From NCBI GenBank assembly GCA_001799615.1, contig MGTU01000004.1, positions 145,914-209,913 of the forward strand: a stretch of DNA of 64,000 nt. Direction: 5' to 3'. Under the pieces are notes generated by a model, which was not told the DNA's origin, searched no databases, and saw nothing but the letters and a program-made list of their open reading frames with translations. Shown piece by piece: positions 1 to 7,800 of this stretch; position 1 is the stretch's first letter, and every line of letters begins with the position of its first letter. A program made the position numbers and the translations under genes. This DNA comes from Elusimicrobia bacterium GWA2_61_42. Its GTDB lineage: Bacteria > Elusimicrobiota > Elusimicrobia > Elusimicrobiales > UBA9959.

Positions 1-1
1 G

Positions 2-139
2 CGCTATATAGCTTTTACCTATCCGCAGAGCGACAACAGCTATATTCTTTCTATTTCCATAACGTTCGAAAGGGCCACCTATGAAGGCGGCGCCAAGGCC
101 CTGCAGATGGCCGTGGAAAAAGTCAGGATAATGAACTGA
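2..139 (+). CDS. C-terminal end of a protein cut by the window edge
   Basis: An open frame enters from the left edge and ends at a TGA at 137-139, giving about 45 residues ending in VEKVRIMN. It contains a short beta-like stretch (YILSISITFERATYEG) followed by an amphipathic helix. The next gene, 27 bp downstream, is a PilX-like pilus protein, so this may be the tail of a minor pilin or pilus-assembly protein; that rests on context alone. Too little is present to assign a family. Confidence 0.6.
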   Translation, partial: RYIAFTYPQSDNSYILSISITFERATYEGGAKALQMAVEKVRIMN

Positions 140-166
140 GCGGCAGAGGCTTTTAAGGTCAAGCAT

Positions 167-1660
167 ATGAAAACGATACGGGCTCACGGCGGCAAAACAG
201 CGTTCTTCCCCCGCGCTGCCGGCTGCCCCGCTTTCTTTGGCCGCGCCCGCCGCGGCCAGATGGCCATCACCATGGTCATAGCCACGCTGCTGCTGCTCAT
301 GATCATTATTCCCATGCTGGACCATTACGTGAAGAACGAGGCCAAGTGGTCGGTGAAAGAAAGAAAGAGCACCCTGGCTTTCCACCTGGCCGAGGCCGGC
401 CTGGACAGGGCCTACTGGAAGCTTAAGGAAAATTCCACCAACTGGACCACCATAGCGACCGGGGGCGTGGTGGACGGCTACCACGACGACGTGGTCTACT
501 CCGATATCGAAGGCGGCAGCTATAAGGTCAAGATGGAGCAGGGAGATACCGGGCTGGAAATAAAGATAACGGCCACGGGCAAGGACTTCAGCAACAACGA
601 GTACCGGGCTATAAAGGCGGTCTATACCAAGGAAGGCGTGACGGCCGCCCTGCAGGCCGGTTCGGTGGGAGCCGGCGGCAACGCCAACGTGCATTGGGGT
701 CCCATGATGTCCGTAAGCTCCATGGAACTTAAAGGCGGCTCCAACGAGCTTTATCCCAGGAAATACGCGCGGGGCTCCATAATCAAGGGCGGTGGCGGCG
801 GCGCCGGGAATTACGGCACCAGGGACAACGACCCCAACCAGCCAAACAAGGGGCCGCATACTTCCGGCGACCATATAGAGTGGTGGAGCTATAACGAGCC
901 TCCCGGCGTGCCGGACGTGCTCACCCCGGACACTTCCTACTATATGGAACTGGCCAAAGCGCAGACTTGCACCCCCGCCGGGACCATAGGCTGTTATTAC
1001 GAGGGCAACCGCACCGGCGGCGCGGCCATCGGAGGGCTGGTCGACACCACCTGCACCGTGGGCGCGGACCCCAAGGTCAGGTTTTTTACCAATAACGCGG
1101 AGTTCGGCAGCACTAAATATTTCTGCGGCGTGCTTATAGTACTGGGCAACCTTACTTTTAAAGCCGGCGGCAAATCCCCCGAGGGCGACCTTACCGTAGA
1201 TCCTCCGGCCACGGCCTGGAAGGAATACCAGTGCAATGTGCCCACCCATAACGGGGATACCGACGCCGGGGATATGACGACCTGGACCTATACTCCCGAC
1301 GGTACGCATCCCGGTACCTGCGACGGCCCCCACGGGGACACCGCCGAGCCTGATGAATATCCGGGCGACGCCGGCTACCGTATCGTGAGCCCGTACAATT
1401 TCAAGACCGGCCGGGTAGCTACAGGCGAACTGGGCTACGGCGGCACAGGTAAAGAGCTCAGCTATAAAGGTTATATCTACACCGGCGGCACTTTCGACAA
1501 CGCGGGCGGCGGCCGCATCTTCGGTTCCGTGCAGGTGGCCGGGGCCGGCGGCATGAGCGGCGGCGGCGATATTTTCTACGACAGCGGCCTGAACATCCGT
1601 TTCCTTAACAACAACATCACGCGCTCGTCCTGGCACGAGGTGGCGGCCGTCCCGTTCTGA
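167..1660 (+). CDS. PilX-like pilus-associated protein
   Basis: This 497-residue protein has a basic N-terminus (RARRG near residue 30), one hydrophobic helix (about residues 34-52), then an alpha stretch containing AFHLAEAGLDRAYWKL. Hydrophobic helix plus 'AEAG.dRA' is the usual N-terminal signature of PilX and related type IV pilus minor proteins. The rest is Gly/Cys-rich beta sequence with no family I recognise. The prepilin leader would be unusually long (about 30 residues) and the usual Glu at +5 is absent, so processing by prepilin peptidase is uncertain. An internal ATG at 260 is an alternative start. The stop lies 2 bp before the HprK-like kinase gene, suggesting translational coupling to the peptide cassette that follows. 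Confidence 0.7.
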   Translation: MKTIRAHGGKTAFFPRAAGCPAFFGRARRGQMAITMVIATLLLLMIIIPMLDHYVKNEAKWSVKERKSTLAFHLAEAGLDRAYWKLKENSTNWTTIATGGVVDGYHDDVVYSDIEGGSYKVKMEQGDTGLEIKITATGKDFSNNEYRAIKAVYTKEGVTAALQAGSVGAGGNANVHWGPMMSVSSMELKGGSNELYPRKYARGSIIKGGGGGAGNYGTRDNDPNQPNKGPHTSGDHIEWWSYNEPPGVPDVLTPDTSYYMELAKAQTCTPAGTIGCYYEGNRTGGAAIGGLVDTTCTVGADPKVRFFTNNAEFGSTKYFCGVLIVLGNLTFKAGGKSPEGDLTVDPPATAWKEYQCNVPTHNGDTDAGDMTTWTYTPDGTHPGTCDGPHGDTAEPDEYPGDAGYRIVSPYNFKTGRVATGELGYGGTGKELSYKGYIYTGGTFDNAGGGRIFGSVQVAGAGGMSGGGDIFYDSGLNIRFLNNNITRSSWHEVAAVPF

Positions 1661-1662
1661 CC

Positions 1663-2499
1663 ATGAGCCTGGTAAAAGTAAAACCGGCAAAAAAAAATCC
1701 GGCCGCCGCTGCCAGCGGCTTTGGCCTGGAACTCGCCGGTTTCGGCCTGAATTTCAGCCCGGCCGCCGCCGGTTTCCTCCCGGTTTTAAAGCGCAGGTAC
1801 GGCCGGTTTGCCGCAAAGCGGGCTGGCGGCCTGCGCCTCTCCGTCTCCGGCCTGGCCGGCAGCCAGAACCCCTTTAAACCCGCGGTTCTTCTCAGCGGTT
1901 CCCGGCTGGAGATCAAAAGAGGGGATTTTAAGGCGGCCATGGACCTGGCCTCGGGAAAAGGGACGCTGGCCGCCGCCTGCAGCGAGCAGTGCCTCGACGC
2001 TTTTTTGCGGGCTTTGCTCGGCGCTTTGCTGATCCGTTCGGGCGGGTTGATGCTGCACTCCGCCGGCCTGGTAAAGGGCGGCAAAGCGTATCTTTTTCTC
2101 GGCAAGTCCGGGGCCGGGAAGTCCACTCTGGCTAAACTTGTTGCCGCTTCGCGGCAGGCGGAGGTCATCAGCGACGAGATAAACCTGGTCCGGTTCGAGA
2201 AGGGCCGTTTTTGCGCCTACGGCTCGCCGTTCTGGGGCGAGATGCGCTCGGACGGGCGGCAGGGCTCCTGGCCGCTGGGCGGCCTGTTCCTGCTGAAAAA
2301 AGCGCGCGGGCACAAGATCTCCGCCTGCCCGAAGGCCGAAGCGTTCAAGGCGCTGCTGCGCTGCACGCTGAATTTTTCGCGCGAAGCCGGAACCGCCGCC
2401 GGGGTAATGCTTAACGCGGCCAGGCTGCTGGCTGCCGCCCCCGCCCGCCGGCTGGAGTTCTCAAAACTGGACGCGGAGTTCCTGGAACTTATAAGGTAA
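1663..2499 (+). CDS. HprK-like kinase of a RiPP-type cassette
   Basis: The 278-residue product carries a P-loop GKSGAGKST at residues 147-155, preceded by LMLHSAG and followed by EVISDEINLV, which matches the nucleotide-binding core of HPr kinase/PEP carboxykinase-type proteins. The N-terminal half is low-complexity Ala/Gly-rich and has no recognisable domain, and it lacks the N-terminal domain of true HprK; the real hprK lies at 28065. HprK-related kinases are known next to PqqD-like proteins in peptide-modification loci, and a homologue in some lasso-peptide clusters phosphorylates the precursor's C-terminal Ser. Here a PqqD-like gene begins 4 bp downstream and the nearby 45-residue peptide ends in Ser, so a peptide kinase role is plausible but inferred. 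Confidence 0.75.
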   Translation: MSLVKVKPAKKNPAAAASGFGLELAGFGLNFSPAAAGFLPVLKRRYGRFAAKRAGGLRLSVSGLAGSQNPFKPAVLLSGSRLEIKRGDFKAAMDLASGKGTLAAACSEQCLDAFLRALLGALLIRSGGLMLHSAGLVKGGKAYLFLGKSGAGKSTLAKLVAASRQAEVISDEINLVRFEKGRFCAYGSPFWGEMRSDGRQGSWPLGGLFLLKKARGHKISACPKAEAFKALLRCTLNFSREAGTAAGVMLNAARLLAAAPARRLEFSKLDAEFLELIR

Positions 2500-2503
2500 A
2501 AAT

Positions 2504-2764
2504 ATGCCCGTGAAAATTAAAAAAGAGCTGGCCTTCAGGCGCGTGGGCGAAGAGTTGTTCGTGGTGGACGCGGCCAAAGCCCGCCTGCACGAGCTGAACG
2601 GCTCCGCCGCCCTGGTCTGGGACGGCCTGGCCGGGGGAAAAAGCGAAAGCGCCATCGCTGCCGCCCTCGCCGAAGAATTCGAAGTGGACCGCCCGACCGC
2701 GCTGGCCGACGCGAAGGAATTTATCTCCGAACTGCGGGCCGCGGGTCTGGTGGAGGAAAAATGA
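2504..2764 (+). CDS. PqqD-family peptide-binding protein (RRE-like)
   Basis: The 86-residue protein has the PqqD pattern: an N-terminal strand region (FRRVGEELFVVDAAKARLHELNGSA), then WDGLAGG and two helices with a winged-helix-like ending (AAGLVEEK). PqqD-like proteins bind the leader of ribosomally made peptides and deliver them to a modifying enzyme. It sits between the HprK-like kinase and a 45-codon peptide gene whose ATG overlaps its TGA (ATGA at 2761-2764), a sign of translational coupling between chaperone and substrate. Confidence 0.82.
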   Translation: MPVKIKKELAFRRVGEELFVVDAAKARLHELNGSAALVWDGLAGGKSESAIAAALAEEFEVDRPTALADAKEFISELRAAGLVEEK

Positions 2765-2898
2765 AAAAGAAAAAAGTCTATGAAAAGCCGAAAATGAAGA
2801 GCGAAAAGGTCTTTGAGACGGCCGCGCTGGCCTGCGGCAAGTGCAATACCGGGCCGATCAGCCAGCTGGCCTGCAAAACGCTTAAAAAGGCCTCGTAA
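2761..2898 (+). CDS. Candidate RiPP precursor peptide, 45 residues, three Cys
   Basis: A short frame of 45 codons opens with an ATG overlapping the pqqD-like stop and preceded by GTGGAGG. The N-terminal half is highly charged (MKKKKVYEKPKMKSEKVFET) and includes a YxxP motif (Y7, P10) like the one that RRE/PqqD proteins read in lasso leaders. The C-terminal half has Cys25, Cys28 and Cys38 and ends in Ser45. Between them sits ALA (residues 22-24), a signal-peptidase-like A-x-A cut site directly before Cys25. Downstream lie an S26-like peptidase and a radical SAM/SPASM enzyme, the expected partners for leader removal and thioether or similar crosslinking. No known precursor family is recognised; its role is inferred from size, composition and neighbours. 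Confidence 0.72.
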   Translation: MKKKKVYEKPKMKSEKVFETAALACGKCNTGPISQLACKTLKKAS

Positions 2899-2902
2899 GA
2901 AC

Positions 2903-3223
2903 ATGGTTTCCGCTTTCCGCCTGGAGGGCTCGAGCATGCTGCCGGTCTTCAAGCCCGGAGAGATCGCTCTTGTATCCGGGGACGGGCTTAAAGCGGGGGA
3001 CTGCGCCGTTTATTCCTACAAAGGCAGGGTTCTCCTCCACCGCGTTCTTAAAACGGCCCCGGCCGGAGCCTGGTTTTCGGACGACGCCGGCCGCCTTGAG
3101 CCGCATTTTGTTCCCTGGGGCGACATAAAAGGCCGCGCCCTGGGCCGTCACCCCCTGTCCGGCGGCTTCCTCGGTCTGGCCTATTCCAGGCTCCGCCGTG
3201 TTTGGAGGTTCAACCTCCGTTAA
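2903..3223 (+). CDS. S26-like (Ser/His) peptidase, small soluble form
   Basis: The 106-residue product starts at an ATG 4 bp after the peptide gene; an in-frame TTG at 2813 would run back through the peptide gene and is rejected. It shows the S26 box LEGSSMLPVFKPGE with candidate nucleophile Ser11, then KAGDCAVY and LLHRVLK with His46. A His in this place is typical of SipW/ER-type signal peptidases, which use Ser/His instead of Ser/Lys. There is no membrane anchor, unlike the housekeeping LepB at 38145. Small S24/S26-like proteins occur with PqqD/HprK-related cassettes; cleavage of the adjacent precursor is the natural hypothesis. The TAA overlaps the next gene's ATG by one base. Confidence 0.72.
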   Translation: MVSAFRLEGSSMLPVFKPGEIALVSGDGLKAGDCAVYSYKGRVLLHRVLKTAPAGAWFSDDAGRLEPHFVPWGDIKGRALGRHPLSGGFLGLAYSRLRRVWRFNLR

Positions 3224-4254
3224 TGTCTTTATCCTCTCCTTCCGCCAGGCTCAATACCCTTACGCTTGAGCGCAATATCCCGGTTTCCGTCACTATCGAA
3301 CTGACCCGCCGCTGCCCGCTTGGCTGCCTGCATTGCTACCTGCCCGAAACGCGGGGACGCGCGCCGGCCGGCCGCGAACTGACTACCGCCCAATGGAAGA
3401 ATATCCTCGCCCAAATGGCCGAAGCGGGGGCGCTTTACCTTGTTTTCACCGGGGGAGAGCCGCTGCTGCGTCCCGACCTGCCCGAACTCTGCGCCCGGGC
3501 CAAAGAATTGAATTTCGACGTGCGGGTATTTTCTACCGGGCTGGGTTTGGACAGGGCGCTGGCGCTTGAACTGAAAAAGGCCGGGGTTTCGGGGTTCGAG
3601 CTCAGCTTTTACGGGCGCCCGGCAACGCACGACGCCGTTACCGGGGTTAACGGTTCTTTCAAAGGCAGCCTTGAGGCCGCCCGCCTGCTGAAAAAAACGG
3701 GCATAAAAGTAAAGATGAAAACCCCGCTGATGAAAAAAAACCTGGCCCAGGCCGGCTGGCTTAAGGCTTTGGCCGCGCGGGAAGGCTTTGGCCTCTCCTT
3801 CGACCCGGTGCTGACTGCAGCTAACGACGGAGAGACCGCGGCGCTGGCCCTGCGCCTTTCCGGCCGGCAGTTGGCTGAAGCCGTAAAACTTTACGGCGCG
3901 GCGCGGTCTGCTTCGTCCCCCGCTGTTCCCTCCCAGCTTGATTTCCTGTGCGGCGCGGGCCGCAATGTCTGCGCCGTGGGGCCGGACGGGGAACTTTATC
4001 CCTGCCTGCAGCTGCCGGTAAAACTGGGGAACCTGGCCACGCGCCAGTTCGCCGCCGTGTGGAAAAACTCTGCCTGGCTTAAAAACTGGCGCAAGACAGG
4101 TATGGATGACCTGAAAGCCTGCGTCTCTTGTTCCGATGCGGATTTTTGCAGCCGCTGTCCCGGGGTCAGTCTTGTGGAGGAGGGTAGTCCGCTGGCTCCC
4201 AATAAAACGGCCTGCGCCATAGCCAAAGCAATGCACCGGCTTGCTGTATCTTAA
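3223..4254 (+). CDS. Radical SAM/SPASM peptide-modifying enzyme
   Basis: The 343-residue protein has the radical SAM cluster motif CPLGCLHC (Cys31, Cys35, Cys38), the FTGGEP motif about 45 residues later, and a C-terminal SPASM-like region with FLCGAGRNVCAVGPDGELYPC and CVSCSDADFCSRC for auxiliary iron-sulfur clusters. Enzymes of this build modify ribosomal peptides (thioether bridges, epimerisation, carbon crosslinks) or mature quinones. The ATG at 3223 overlaps the preceding TAA; an upstream TTG at 3202 is less likely. The GGAGG that would serve as ribosome site lies inside a perfect inverted repeat (3204-3218). As the last gene of the cassette it is the presumed catalyst acting on the 45-residue peptide. 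Confidence 0.85.
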   Translation: MSLSSPSARLNTLTLERNIPVSVTIELTRRCPLGCLHCYLPETRGRAPAGRELTTAQWKNILAQMAEAGALYLVFTGGEPLLRPDLPELCARAKELNFDVRVFSTGLGLDRALALELKKAGVSGFELSFYGRPATHDAVTGVNGSFKGSLEAARLLKKTGIKVKMKTPLMKKNLAQAGWLKALAAREGFGLSFDPVLTAANDGETAALALRLSGRQLAEAVKLYGAARSASSPAVPSQLDFLCGAGRNVCAVGPDGELYPCLQLPVKLGNLATRQFAAVWKNSAWLKNWRKTGMDDLKACVSCSDADFCSRCPGVSLVEEGSPLAPNKTACAIAKAMHRLAVS

Positions 4255-4270
4255 GTCAAAAAAACAGCCC

Positions 4271-4298
4271 TTGACTGCTTTAATATGCCTGCTATACT
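4271..4298 (+). promoter_or_regulatory. Sigma-70-type promoter of the Rrf2-type gene
   Basis: TTGACT at 4271-4276 and TATACT at 4293-4298 are separated by 16 bp, placing the start of transcription near 4305. It is the only clear promoter before the Rrf2-type gene, so it probably drives that gene and the giant gene three bases after it. The 5' leader of about 117 nt contains the palindrome at 4345-4373. Confidence 0.75.
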
Positions 4299-4344
4299 AT
4301 AAGGGTGGGAAACGGCTGCGTACAGTGCCGTTTATTTTTTGGGG

Positions 4345-4373
4345 AGCCATTGGATAAAACTTATCCAATGGCT
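4345..4373 (+). promoter_or_regulatory. Perfect 13-bp inverted repeat in the rrf2 leader
   Basis: AGCCATTGGATAA at 4345-4357 is followed by a 3-base gap and its exact reverse complement at 4361-4373, then TTTT. It lies between the promoter and the Rrf2-type start codon. It could be an operator for the Rrf2 protein itself (dimeric regulators of this family bind palindromes) or an intrinsic attenuator. Its AT-balanced stem and short T run favour an operator slightly; sequence alone cannot decide. Confidence 0.6.
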
Positions 4374-4421
4374 TTTGGTCACTGTGATTTTTTGTTCTTT
4401 TCGCCTTTAACAGGTAACTTT

Positions 4422-4868
4422 ATGAAAATGAACCGCACCTTAGCTTACGGCCTGGCCTGCCTGCATTATTTGGGGCAGAATAACGGCGGCAGCTGGAACC
4501 AGGTGGCCGATATTTCCCGCTTCCAGGGTCTGCCCGCTCCTTACTGCAACAAGGTGCTGCAGGCGCTGGTGCACGCCGGTTTCGTGGAATCGCAGAAGGG
4601 CAAAGGCTACCGTCTCAGCAAGGAGCTGGATGATATTAGCGTCTGGGCCCTGATGGAGGCCTTCACTTTCAACGGCGCGCCGGAGGCCGAACGGGAAGAG
4701 ATCCCCGGCAAGCTCTACAAAAGGCTGCGGGAAGAAGTGAACCACTGGCTGGTGGGCCTGACCGTGCAGGATATCGTGGAGATGATGAAGGAAGAGGAGC
4801 GCTACAAGGACGAGAAGGCGCGCGGCGGCGCGAAGGCGCAAAGCGAAGGCGGCGCGGCCGAAGAATAA
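4422..4868 (+). CDS. Rrf2-family transcriptional regulator
   Basis: The chosen start gives MKMNRTLAYGLACLHYL, the normal Rrf2 opening; the longer in-frame extension to 4305 would begin at the transcription start and is rejected. The product (148 residues) has a winged-helix region with GLPAPYCNKVLQALVHAGFVESQKGKGY, the usual recognition-helix and wing pattern. The three-Cys iron-sulfur ligand cluster of IscR/NsrR-type members is absent: only two isolated Cys lie in the N-terminal part. The C-terminal 40 residues are charged and Ala/Glu-rich. The gene ends three bases before the giant FN3 gene, so it probably controls that operon and perhaps itself through the palindrome in its leader. Confidence 0.82.
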   Translation: MKMNRTLAYGLACLHYLGQNNGGSWNQVADISRFQGLPAPYCNKVLQALVHAGFVESQKGKGYRLSKELDDISVWALMEAFTFNGAPEAEREEIPGKLYKRLREEVNHWLVGLTVQDIVEMMKEEERYKDEKARGGAKAQSEGGAAEE

Positions 4869-4871
4869 GTT

Positions 4872-7800
4872 ATGAAATTAAAGGCGCGGAAAAACAAAGA
4901 GTCTGGCGGCTTTAGGCCGCTGGTCCTCCTTTTTGCCGCCCTGCTGCTGCAGGCGGCGCCCGCTGTTTTCGCGGCTACTACGGTTTATCTGGGCGACACG
5001 ACTTCTTCCATCAATCCCGGTGACGAAGACGAACGCCGGCTGAACAGGGTACGCGGAACCGCCGCGGTAAGTTACCTGAAGAGCACCATGGCCGGCCCCG
5101 TGACTCCGCCTGTTACCGCCACTCAGTTCACTCGCGCCGCGGGCGGCACAGTAATGATCTGGTATTCCGACCCGCTCGACGCGGTCACCATCAGCGGCAA
5201 TGTCAGTTTTAATATCTGGGCCATGGAGAGCGCCAACCAGGCCAACACCGGCCTTACCGGCGAGCTGCTGCGCGCCAGCGCTTCCGGGGCCATCCTGTCC
5301 GTTATCGCCGCCGTTCACGTGCCCACGGCCGAGCTGGGCACTTCCCTGGCCGCCCGCACCTGGACAAAAACGCCCACCCCTACCGCCCTCTCGAACGGAG
5401 ACCGCCTGGCCCTGAGGCTTCACATCGACGATTTCGGCACTATGGGCACCGGCAGGACCATTACCATGACCATAGACGGCCCTACTACCGGCGCCAGCGG
5501 CGACAGCCGGTTCAGCACGGTAGAGAACCTCGCCCCGGCCCGACCGGGCATAGGTTCTATCACCGGCCTGACGCAGACGGAGTTCTCCGGTTCCTGGACG
5601 CTGGTGGAAGGAGCCACCGGCTATACCCTGGCGTCTTCGGTGAACTCCGGCGCCGCCCCGACCCCTATTTACTCCTCGGTGAATACTTCGGAAAATTTCG
5701 CCACGCTTAACAGCCCGGCCCTTGCCTCCAACACCACCTACTACCCTTTCGTGCGCACCAACGGGCCCGGGGCTTCCAGTTCCTGGGCGGCCTTCCCCGT
5801 GCAGGTGACGCCGGCCTATGCCCCGTCTTTCTCCAATTTCACCAATATCTCCTCCTACACGGCCCTGTTTAACTGGGCGGCTAACGGCAATCACGCGGCC
5901 ACGCTCTACCACGTGGTCATGTCCACCGCGGCGGACCCGCTGTCGCCTTTCGGCGCGCCGGTAACTTCCTCTTTTACCTATAACAACTACCTCTCTTCCT
6001 CAGGACTGATGGCTAATACGCCATACAGTTTTCGCGTGGCTGCCATAAATCACGCCGGGCTTTACACGTCTTATACTCCGGTGGTTTCCACGTATACTCT
6101 GGCGGCGCTGCCTGTGTCCGGCCTTTTCACGGATGTTTCCGAGTCCGGCATAACCGCCTCCTGGACCGGCGGCGGCAACCCGTCCGGCACGCTGTACCGG
6201 CTGCTGGTCTCCACCGCGACGGACCCGGCGGCGCCCGTGGGGGCGGCGGTCAGTCAGCATGAGACCTATAATCTGTTTTTCAGCACCGCGGGGCTCTTGC
6301 CCGATACTACGTATTACTTTACGGCCGCCGGGATAAACGGCGACGGTGTGGCCGGCACTTACTTTAACGCCGTGGCCACGGCCACGCTGGCCGCCGAGCC
6401 GGTTTTCTCCGCTTTCAGCGAAGAGGCTTACGCCTCCCTGCGCTTCGCCTGGACCTCCGGCAACCCTGCCGGCACGCGCTACCGCGTCCTCTCCTCCACC
6501 GCCTCCGACCCGCTCGTTCCCGCAGGGGCAAGGGTAGCGTCTTCCGACACCTACAACCTTTCTCTTTCTTCGGCCGGCCTGGTGCCGGATACCCGCTATT
6601 ATTTCCGCGCCGCGGCGGTTAACCGTAACGGCGTGGTCACCGCGTATTCGGCTCCGGAGAACCGCGCCACCCTGCTGCGCTATGAGCTTGCCTCGCCGGC
6701 CTTCACCGGAGTATCCGAGACCGGTATGACTTTGGGTTTTTCGGCCAACAGCAACGCCTATCCGGGCACGCTGTTCCGCGTGCAGGCTTCCACCGCGGCG
6801 ACCCCGCTGACCCCCGGCGGGGCGGCCGTGGTTTCCTCGGATACCTATAACGCTTTCCTGGTCCTGGCGGATCTTTCGCCAAACACGACCTATTATTTCC
6901 AGGCGGTCGGAGTGAACAAGGACGGGGCTTTGATGACCTATACCGCGGCCGTCGGCACCTCAACCCTGGCCAGCGTTCCCTCCGGGCTGCAGTTCACCGA
7001 GACCACCGACAGCAAGGTCCGCCTGGAATGGGCGGCCGTGAGCGGCCCCGGAACGCTGTACAGGGTGCTGGTCTCCACGGCGGTGAACCCGCTGGTTCCG
7101 GTAGGGGCCGCGGTGACCAGTTCGGATACCTATAATCTTCACCTCTCCACCGAGGGCCTCACTTTCAGTAAAAAATATTATTTCCTGGCGCGCGCCGTGA
7201 ACAATAACGGCAATGTTACGAACTGGAGCTCCTCGGTTTCCACTACCACGCTGGCCCCGGGCACGCTTGCCGCCCCGCTGGCCGGAACCCTGTTGCCCCA
7301 TGTGTCTTCCGCGACCGCCGCCTGGTCGCTGGTGGCTGGCGCCACGGGATACACCCTGGCCGCCTCGCTCTATGCCGACGATGCCCCGGTCAGCGTCTTC
7401 GCCTCCAGCACCACGCTGGGCGACCTGAGCGCCGCGGTGCCGGGGCTGGCCCCCGACACGGTCTATTACCTGTTCATCAGGGCCAACGGGGCTGGCATAG
7501 TCAGCGCCTGGAATAAGTACTCTCCGGCGGCCACGCTGCTGCAGTACGCGCCGGTTTTCGGCTCCTTCGGCGCGCCCGCGGCTGACTCCGCTGTTCTGTC
7601 CTGGACCGGGGGGGGGAACCCGGGCGGGACCCTTTACCGCGTCCTCTCTTCTACCGCCGCCGACCCTTTGGCCGCCGCCGGCGCGATCGTGGTCGCTTCG
7701 GACACTTATAATCTTTCACTGTCCTCTTCCGCCCTGGCGGCCAATACCGCGCATTATTTCAGGATAGCCGGTTTGAATAAGGACGGGGTGGCCACGGCTT

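Noticed and set aside
2813..2902. TTG-initiated extension of the S26-like peptidase overlapping the peptide gene
   Set aside because: It would read the precursor region out of frame with low-quality Arg/Pro-rich sequence; the ATG at 2903 gives the proper S26 start.
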